A stretch of 64,000 bases of DNA, taken from NCBI GenBank assembly GCA_963662155.1, contig OY759261.1:47304411-47368410 (forward strand), read 5' to 3'. A model generated the notes under the pieces. That model saw only the letters and a program-made list of their open reading frames with translations, was not told the DNA's origin and did no database searches. The stretch is from Lamellibrachia columna. Taxonomy: Eukaryota > Annelida > Polychaeta > Sabellida > Siboglinidae. Below, piece by piece: positions 58,053 through 64,000 of this stretch. Numbering within the stretch: position 1 is the first letter of the stretch; every line of letters starts with the position of its first letter. Position numbers and translations under genes: made by a program.

Positions 58053-58400
58053 GACCGACCGACCGACCGACCGACCGACCGACCGACCGACCGACCGACC
58101 GACCGACCGACCGACCGACCGACCGACCGACCGACCGACCGACCGACCGACCGACCGACCGACCGACCGACCGACCGACCGACCGACCGACCGACCGACC
58201 GACCGACCGACCGACCGACCGACCGACCGACCGACCGACCGACCGACCGACCGACCGACCGACCGACCGACCGACCGACCGACCGACCGACCGACCGACC
58301 GACCGACCGACCGACCGACCGACCGACCGACCGACCGAACGAACGAACGAACGAACGAACGAACGAACGAACGAACGAACGAACGAACGAACGAACGAAC
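58053..58400 (+). repeat. (GACC)71 followed by (GAAC)16
   Basis: 284 nt of perfect GACC units switch at 58337 to 64 nt of perfect GAAC units. Long Pro-Thr-Asp-Arg open frames are artefacts. Confidence 0.95.
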
Positions 58401-58666
58401 GACCTAAGCAATAACGCCAGGCTAGGCCTTGGAATTGGATCTTGTGACGTAGCTAGACCAATGAAATTAAGATGTGTGTTGAAAAAGGTTTTCCTTGTAT
58501 ACCACTGGCGTGAAAATGTTGACTGTAGTTGCAAATTAATATGTATTAGTGACTCTTATAGGTACGTGGGTCCACCCAAAACCACGAATTGTTTCGCTTT
58601 AAAGGGAATGAAAACCACGATTGCCTGAAATCATATTATATATTACATCTGGCAGTAGATTGTAAT

Positions 58667-59516
58667 GGTACACCTGTAACAACCCCCGGGCGGCTCACAC
58701 CGATGACTTATCGACAGAGTTGTGTGCTGACAGTCACTGAAATAAATAAATGTATTTAACCACAATGTGTGAACGCCTTGCTTCACATATGAAGCCTGGA
58801 TTACTGTCAATTGTAGATCTTATATAACTATAAAGCAGTTTTTAGATGTAGCCAACACATATAGGAACAGTTGCAAGAAGTCGTAATGGTTGTTTATAGT
58901 TATACCATATTACACTGTCACTATATTGGCATTATGTTACCAATGCGCTGAACAAGTTTGATCAAACTGGCATACCTCCAGCTATTTAATAACCATCTCG
59001 CACACTCACCTACCCACAACATCGCTAGTTTTTTATAACATATTACTACGCATATCGAAACACTCCTGGAAGTGTGACTGTGGTCTGACTCCTCTAACAT
59101 GTCAGTATTATTTACAAACATCTATATGTCAAGAGTCTACATGCTGACCTTGTAAGTCACTGTATTAACCTTGGTGACATCAGACATTGTGGGTCGAGGT
59201 AGCACAGCTGACCGACCGACCGACCGACTGACTGAACGACCGAACGACCGAACGACGACCTAAGCAATAACGCCAGGCTAGGCCTTGGAATTGGATCTTG
59301 TGACGTAGCTAGACCCATGAAATTACGATGTGTGTTGAAAAAGGTTTTCCTTGTATACCACTGGCGTGAAAATGTTGACTGTAGTTGCAAATGAATATGA
59401 ATTTGTGACTCTTATAGGTGCGTGGGTCCACCCAAAACCATGAATTGTTTCGCTTTAAAGGGAATGAAAACCACGATTGCCTGAAATCATATTATATTAC
59501 ATCTGGCAGTAGATTT
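58667..59516 (+). repeat. Tandem duplication, copy 2 (compact)
   Basis: Direct neighbour of copy 1 with the same borders. It carries one 27-bp unit near 58910-58935 and only about ten short tetranucleotide units near 59211-59255. Confidence 0.85.
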
Positions 59517-59519
59517 CCA

Positions 59520-62290
59520 TTTCCACATCACCGAAAATGTCATTAGAAATCAATTAATTAATAATTCCTAATAATACCCTGTCCTACCGACCTGCTTCGA
59601 TTATGCATATTTTCCCCGCGATTATCGGCACGTTTTGATGTGACGTCACTTGTGACGTGGAAGCGCAGCGAGACTGAGACATTCAATTCATTCACATAAT
59701 TATGTTTACAGCGATAGCGGTTATTTCAAAGCGAGCATTATATTTGTTTACTGTGCGGCATTCGATTGTAATGCAAACAATAACAAGACTTTAGAAACAA
59801 GTAGTGAAATAATACTGAAGCAGTGCATAGAAATTACTAACTTAATGTAAACGAATGTCTCAAGTGACATCCCAAAATCGCCCATCTCGTTAACTTCGAG
59901 CTTAACATCTAATTTTACCTATAAATAATAATGTTTTATCTGTTATGTTGATGTTGGTATGTAGTACACGCAATATTAAACTTGTTGTACACACCGAAAA
60001 AGCATTTTAGCTATTTAAATTACCCCCAGCATACGCACAACACCCTCCCCAACACGTAGGTTAACCCAACTATGGGTTGTTTAGAGAATTCATTGTGAGA
60101 GTGAGCGCTCGGCCACGGGCAATTGTTTTTGTATTGTGTGCATGGACCGTGACCGCACAACCAGGACATACGGGTCAGCATTTGCATTGCCCGGGGTTTG
60201 CTATGTCACGTGACCTGAGCTGGCGTAGAAGGTGCTACCTGTTAAATCAGCCACCACTACCGTGTGAGCGTACAAGGGAACTTCAGCAGTTTTACGGCGC
60301 CTTACAAAGGACAGACTGTAGACGTGAAGAATCGTAATGTGAATAATATATGCTGGTGCCTAATTATAATTAAAACTGTATTGTTTTGTGTTGTTTTGAA
60401 CCTGTGTACGGAGCGAAGTGTCTACCTGTGACCTTCAGCGATATCTGATTACTAACATAAATCTTTGCATCATGTAGGCCCCTACGCAGCTATCAAAGTT
60501 TCTAGATTGCCTGGCCCTTTCGTTTAGGTGCGCCTTAGATATCGGGTTTCCAAGTATTTAGGAGCGACATAGGGAATGCTTTCGTCCCAGACAATACATT
60601 TGATTCTACTAAGCGGCTGATTCTGGTATCCGTGATTCTGTTAAGCGGAGTTTAATCTTTATATGATTTTAACAGTACTTGCTCTTTTAATAAGCCGACT
60701 GCCCATAATATTTAAAACTATTAAAACACTACATGTGTTGACACCAACGAACCTGATTCCAGATGAATTGAGGAGTGAAAAGTAACGTTACAGTATCCGT
60801 GGTAGTTGTTCTTAGATAATACAATGACAGTCACTAACAAGGTTGCAATAATTGCTACACATTTATTATACTTGACATTGCACTAACTATGAGTTTTCCT
60901 TCAATAGTATTACTATCATTAGAGGAAGGCAGTGTTAGTGTAGCCATGTTTTTATTCTGTTTAATACCTAGAACACAATCATACTCCTACGTCAAACTTG
61001 TTTATACTCGCATAAGCTTTATTTTGGTTAATTTACATTGGCTTTCTACTAAAAAAGCTTCACAACAACTCAGCCAACGCATCTACACAATGGGTATAAC
61101 ACAAATCAACACGCTTAATTAATAATTCAACACTCTTACTTGATATAGACTTATAGGCCCGTCACAACTAGTGTATCTAACTGATGATATGTTGCATTGT
61201 AGCTTTCCGATGTCCAAATTTGCACGGAAAGATTAATTCCATGATGTATTCTGGAGTAAGGCAACAATCGTCTTCTTTTTAACTACTGCTCCAAGTACAC
61301 TCCCTTGGGCCTTGCGTGGCTCAACTAGCCCCGTTTCCAAAATTAAGCTTTTTTAATTAATTTCTCATTAATTCGCGAAGTGATGTAAACTAATCGTCTT
61401 CCCTGTGCATAGTTAAACCATTATGTAATTGCACAGACAATACTCACATGCATTGATCGTTTACACACTAATAGACATTAATATCAGTCACCAAAAGTTA
61501 TTAAAAATAAAAAAACGTACTTATGTTCTGACCGTTGTGACAAATTATACCTTTTGTCCGTACGTGAATCGTGCTCTAATAATACGTTCAATCACTGTGT
61601 GGTACAGAGTAACTGTCGCTGCTGTAGTTTCCTGGGAAACATGGGTGGCTCAACTAGCCCCGAAGCTCAACTAACACTGCTTTCATTTGAACAATTGATC
61701 ACTAGGATTGTAATAAACACCAACAATATAATTGTCATTACAATAAATGTTAATTTACACATAACTTACATTTCAACAACGCGCAACATCTATGCTTGCA
61801 GCTGCATGTGTAGATGGGTATGTGGCACACATCTGAGAGTACAGAGTAGGAAGAAAGACAATCACTACAGCGTCACCACGTCCAGTGATCACAAGGTAGA
61901 ACAAATAAACGAGATATACAAAATAATATGTTACACTACAAACTGAGGGAAAATTAAACATAGTGAAGACGGGCATTCTCCTAGCTGAATCGGTCGTTGT
62001 CTTCGACTTCCTAGCCAAGCCCAATATGAATATCCTGAAGGAGCTTAGGGATTGCCCTCCATGTGAACGACTTCGCATATGAAAACTAATGGGACCAATG
62101 CAAGACCAAGATATGTTCTTCAACGTCAAACACCCTCACGATACATTCAACCCTTCAGGGGCACCGGATTGTCAACACCCCTGAATTTAACCCCAACATG
62201 TCTATGTTTATATATAATGCAATATCTCGAAAACAATACTGAACTGATTTTCATAAATCTTTCACAGTTTATTCCCAGACAAGCTTTATC
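59520..62290. other. Intergenic, no gene recognised
   Basis: No reading frame with a family signature. Ordinary AT-rich sequence. Confidence 0.4.
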
Positions 62291-62298
62291 AACCGGAT

Positions 62299-62321
62299 AG
62301 GGTTTAGGTTAGGGTTAGGGA
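62299..62321 (+). repeat. Short interstitial telomere-like TTAGGG tract
   Basis: About three degenerate TTAGGG units (TAGGGTTTAGGTTAGGGTTAGG). Consistent with a TTAGGG-telomere metazoan, but too short to prove it. Confidence 0.6.
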
Positions 62322-62968
62322 ATCCACACCGGTTGGATGAGCTAAATGTTTCAGTGAATAAACCACAGTGAATATTTCGTGACAATGTGTTCGGTATTTT
62401 TTTTAAATATTGCATTATTTATCAATTTTGTCACTTCCTCTCAACGGATTGCTCTGAAATTTTAAAGTTTTCTCACAAAACTTCACATTTTTAACCCATA
62501 TGCATGGTTGCTTTAATAAATAATTTTTGGTAAATACGTATTGACGATGTAATTTTGATCAAGCTTGTTCAATATGTCAATACGATCATGCCAGGGGCAT
62601 GTAGTTTAAGCATACTAACTAGTAAATAGCTGTACGACCTCAGTCCGACACAACGTCTTGCTCAATCTTCCTGTTTCAGTTTGTTTCTTGAATATGCAAT
62701 CGAATCCTTCCGTGTGTTACTTTTTTGAAATGACAATTTTAGCATGACAAAAAAGATTAATTCGACCTACAATTTGGCGAATACGTTAGTGTATATAGAC
62801 TATGAGTAGGGGAGACCAGGGCTATCTGGGACGCTTTTCACTTGTTTCACCATACAAAGGGCACTAATACGGATACAAGATTTGTTGCGCAAGGCAAACA
62901 ACACATTTTCTTAACATAATACATAGGCATATTAAAATGATCCCGTCATCTAAGCAAAGTCACCAAAG

Positions 62969-63019
62969 ACACCACCACCACCACCACCAGAACCACCATC
63001 AGAACCACCACCACCACCA
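62969..63019 (+). repeat. (CCA)n microsatellite
   Basis: Imperfect CCA repeats with AGAACC interruptions. Confidence 0.85.
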
Positions 63020-63099
63020 TATCCACAAATAAAAATTAAACAGTGAACTTTGACCAACGCCAAATTATACACCTAAATGTAATTATTACTTTACAGCGA

Positions 63100-63330
63100 A
63101 ACAAACGTCATGGTTTGAGGGCTAAGTCCATGAAATAGTTATTAAAAAATAACAATTTACTACAATCGAGAATATCAAACCAGCTGTTTATTCAGAATGT
63201 GGTGTGAAAGTGGGAGATTCTGGTCAAATCTCAGTTTTCCTGGCGGCTGACATATTTCTCAGGGCGCTGCAGAGCTGCCAAGTTTTGTCGAGAAGCGTGC
63301 ATGAGATCATGGGCGGATCCAATCAGTAAA
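63100..63330. mobile_element. MITE-like fragment, CATGGTTTTGG family
   Basis: The left end AGCGAAACAAACGTCATGGT and an interior resembling the inverse of 26400-26560 (GTGGGAGATTCTGGTCAAAT). The second end is missing. Confidence 0.5.
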
Positions 63331-63479
63331 GAGGGTGTCCAGTCTCCAAACAGGACACCAGGTGACAGCACTTCTAGTCATTCAAAGTTATACCGTGAAC
63401 AGCGTTTTATACGCTAGAAAACATTTATAAATTGACACATATTTCATTATGTATATGTAGCGGTTTATTTCAAACGTAA

Positions 63480-63579
63480 GACAAGATAGCCTTCCAAGGC
63501 AAATGCCCAGATGGCAAGTGGACAAGTAAGCCAATGGCTTATCAAAAGTCCAACATTTTCTATATATGTGTAACCTGCC
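63480..63579 (-). mobile_element. CR1-like 3' tail fragment interrupted by an LTR element
   Basis: It matches the CR1 tail at 23885-23990 (CCAGATGGCAAGTGGACAAG block) and stops exactly where the LTR begins. Confidence 0.7.
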
Positions 63580-63743
63580 TGTAACGTTAATGAGCCCTCC
63601 CTGAGTTGGCTCGTGTTGATCTGCTGATGGCGTGGTCGGATGAAAGCGACTGTGTATGTCTGTGTGATATATCGCTAATAAACGAACTTCATTACCGCGT
63701 TCTAATGTACAGGTATTTGACAGACGTAGCAAAGAACGTGACA
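63580..63743 (+). mobile_element. 5' LTR of a Ty3/gypsy-like retrotransposon
   Basis: It begins TGTAACG and ends CGTGACA, the expected TG..CA borders with a TGT/ACA inversion. It contains an AATAAA signal near 63677 and is 164 bp long. A primer-binding site follows at once and a gag frame starts 93 nt further on. The other LTR is outside the window. Confidence 0.65.
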
Positions 63744-63757
63744 TGGTGTCAGGAAGT
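63744..63757 (+). other. Candidate primer-binding site
   Basis: TGGTGTCAGGAAGT directly abuts the LTR. A TGG start is expected for complementarity to a tRNA 3' CCA end. The primer tRNA is not identified. Confidence 0.55.
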
Positions 63758-63836
63758 ATTGTCGAACTTATAAATTTCGCGCTTGAAGTGAAATTGTAGC
63801 CGCATTGACATTGTTACGCTAACGATAAAATTGCAA

Positions 63837-64000
63837 ATGGCGACGTCGAACATTCCTCCGCCCAAGCCCCTGAATATTAACGATAAGTCTGCGTCTAGTC
63901 TATGGAAATCCTGGAGGAAAACATGGATTAGGTTCGAGGTAGCAACAGGAATTGATGAAGCTGCTGAGAAAAAGCGAGTGTGTACACTTCTGTCCGTCAT
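63837..64000 (+). CDS. Gag N-terminus of a Ty3/gypsy-like retrotransposon, cut by window edge
   Basis: It starts ATG GCG at 63837 and stays open to the end of the window (54 codons). It shows a proline-rich start (NIPPPKPLNI), then WKSWRKTWIRFEVATGID and a KKRVCTLLS helix. This resembles the start of Gag in metazoan gypsy elements, where the W...W..YE.ATG.D pattern is common. Continues beyond 64000. Confidence 0.6.
   Translation, partial: MATSNIPPPKPLNINDKSASSLWKSWRKTWIRFEVATGIDEAAEKKRVCTLLSV

Larger units (their letters stand above)
57093..58661 (+). repeat. Tandem duplication, copy 1 (expanded)
   Basis: It starts GGTACACCTGTAACAACCCC and ends CATCTGGCAGTAGATT. It matches copy 2 (58667-59516) in order, but contains a 27-bp minisatellite and a long tetranucleotide array that are single or short in copy 2, plus about 300 nt (57722-58000) missing there. 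Confidence 0.85.

Noticed and set aside
57951..58628. 225-codon Pro-Thr-Asp-Arg repeat protein (and its antisense frame)
   Set aside because: Produced entirely by the GACC/GAAC tetranucleotide array; 4 nt units cycle through three codon phases without stops.
60077..60337. 86-codon plus-strand frame
   Set aside because: No family match, no neighbouring exons, ordinary chance length.
62299..62321. Chromosome-end telomere
   Set aside because: Only about three degenerate TTAGGG units, with ordinary sequence on both sides.

Overview
This is a eukaryotic window. It has spliced genes with introns of 0.2 to 10 kb, AT-rich non-coding sequence, many microsatellites and minisatellites, non-LTR retrotransposons, hAT-like DNA transposons, tRNA-derived SINEs and one LTR retrotransposon edge. 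The repeat families and a mind-bomb-type SH3 repeat gene point to a metazoan, most likely a marine invertebrate. The phylum cannot be fixed from the sequence alone. No prokaryotic features, rRNA or convincing tRNA genes were seen.

The backbone of positions 1-45410 is one plus-strand gene whose 5' end lies outside the window. I reconstruct 24 exons (423-521 to 45385-45410). They splice into one open frame of 2376 nt (791 codons plus a stop). The protein is a tandem array of domains resembling the mind bomb (MIB) SH3 repeat (SH3_15/REP). It is built from three super-units of seven repeat exons plus one linker exon (U1 423-7182, U2 14463-28626, U3 29233-45410). Each super-unit encodes three SH3-like repeats, nine in total, and intron phases are the same in all three. 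U2 and U3 still share alignable intron sequence, so U3/U2 arose by a later genomic duplication than U1. The last linker has a small deletion relative to its U2 counterpart and ends in a stop codon. No MIB/HERC2 domain, ankyrin repeats or RING finger was found here.

The introns are full of transposons, mostly in antisense orientation: CR1-like LINEs (4.3-5.5, 18.8-21.3 kb), an RTE-like LINE (10.8-12.0 kb), a short reverse transcriptase relic (25.3-25.8 kb) and an L2/CR1-like LINE (35.65-38.35 kb). A sense LINE relic lies at 41.35-42.2 kb. There are also hAT elements (31.0-31.6 and 42.6-44.2 kb), a GGCCCGG-rich element (16.0-17.3 kb), MITEs and a 49-bp minisatellite of about 24 copies (32.4-33.6 kb).

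From 45.4 kb onward the window is mostly repeats: a complex tandem region (45.45-47.2 kb), a third CR1 (48.3-50.6 kb), a hAT-like element (50.6-52.0 kb), the first two exons of a minus-strand SAP-domain gene of a SWIM/YqaJ-associated family (53680-52567), large tetranucleotide arrays, and a tandem duplication (57.1-59.5 kb) whose two copies differ strongly in satellite length. The 3' edge is the left LTR, primer-binding site and start of gag of a Ty3/gypsy-like retrotransposon inserted into a CR1 tail.
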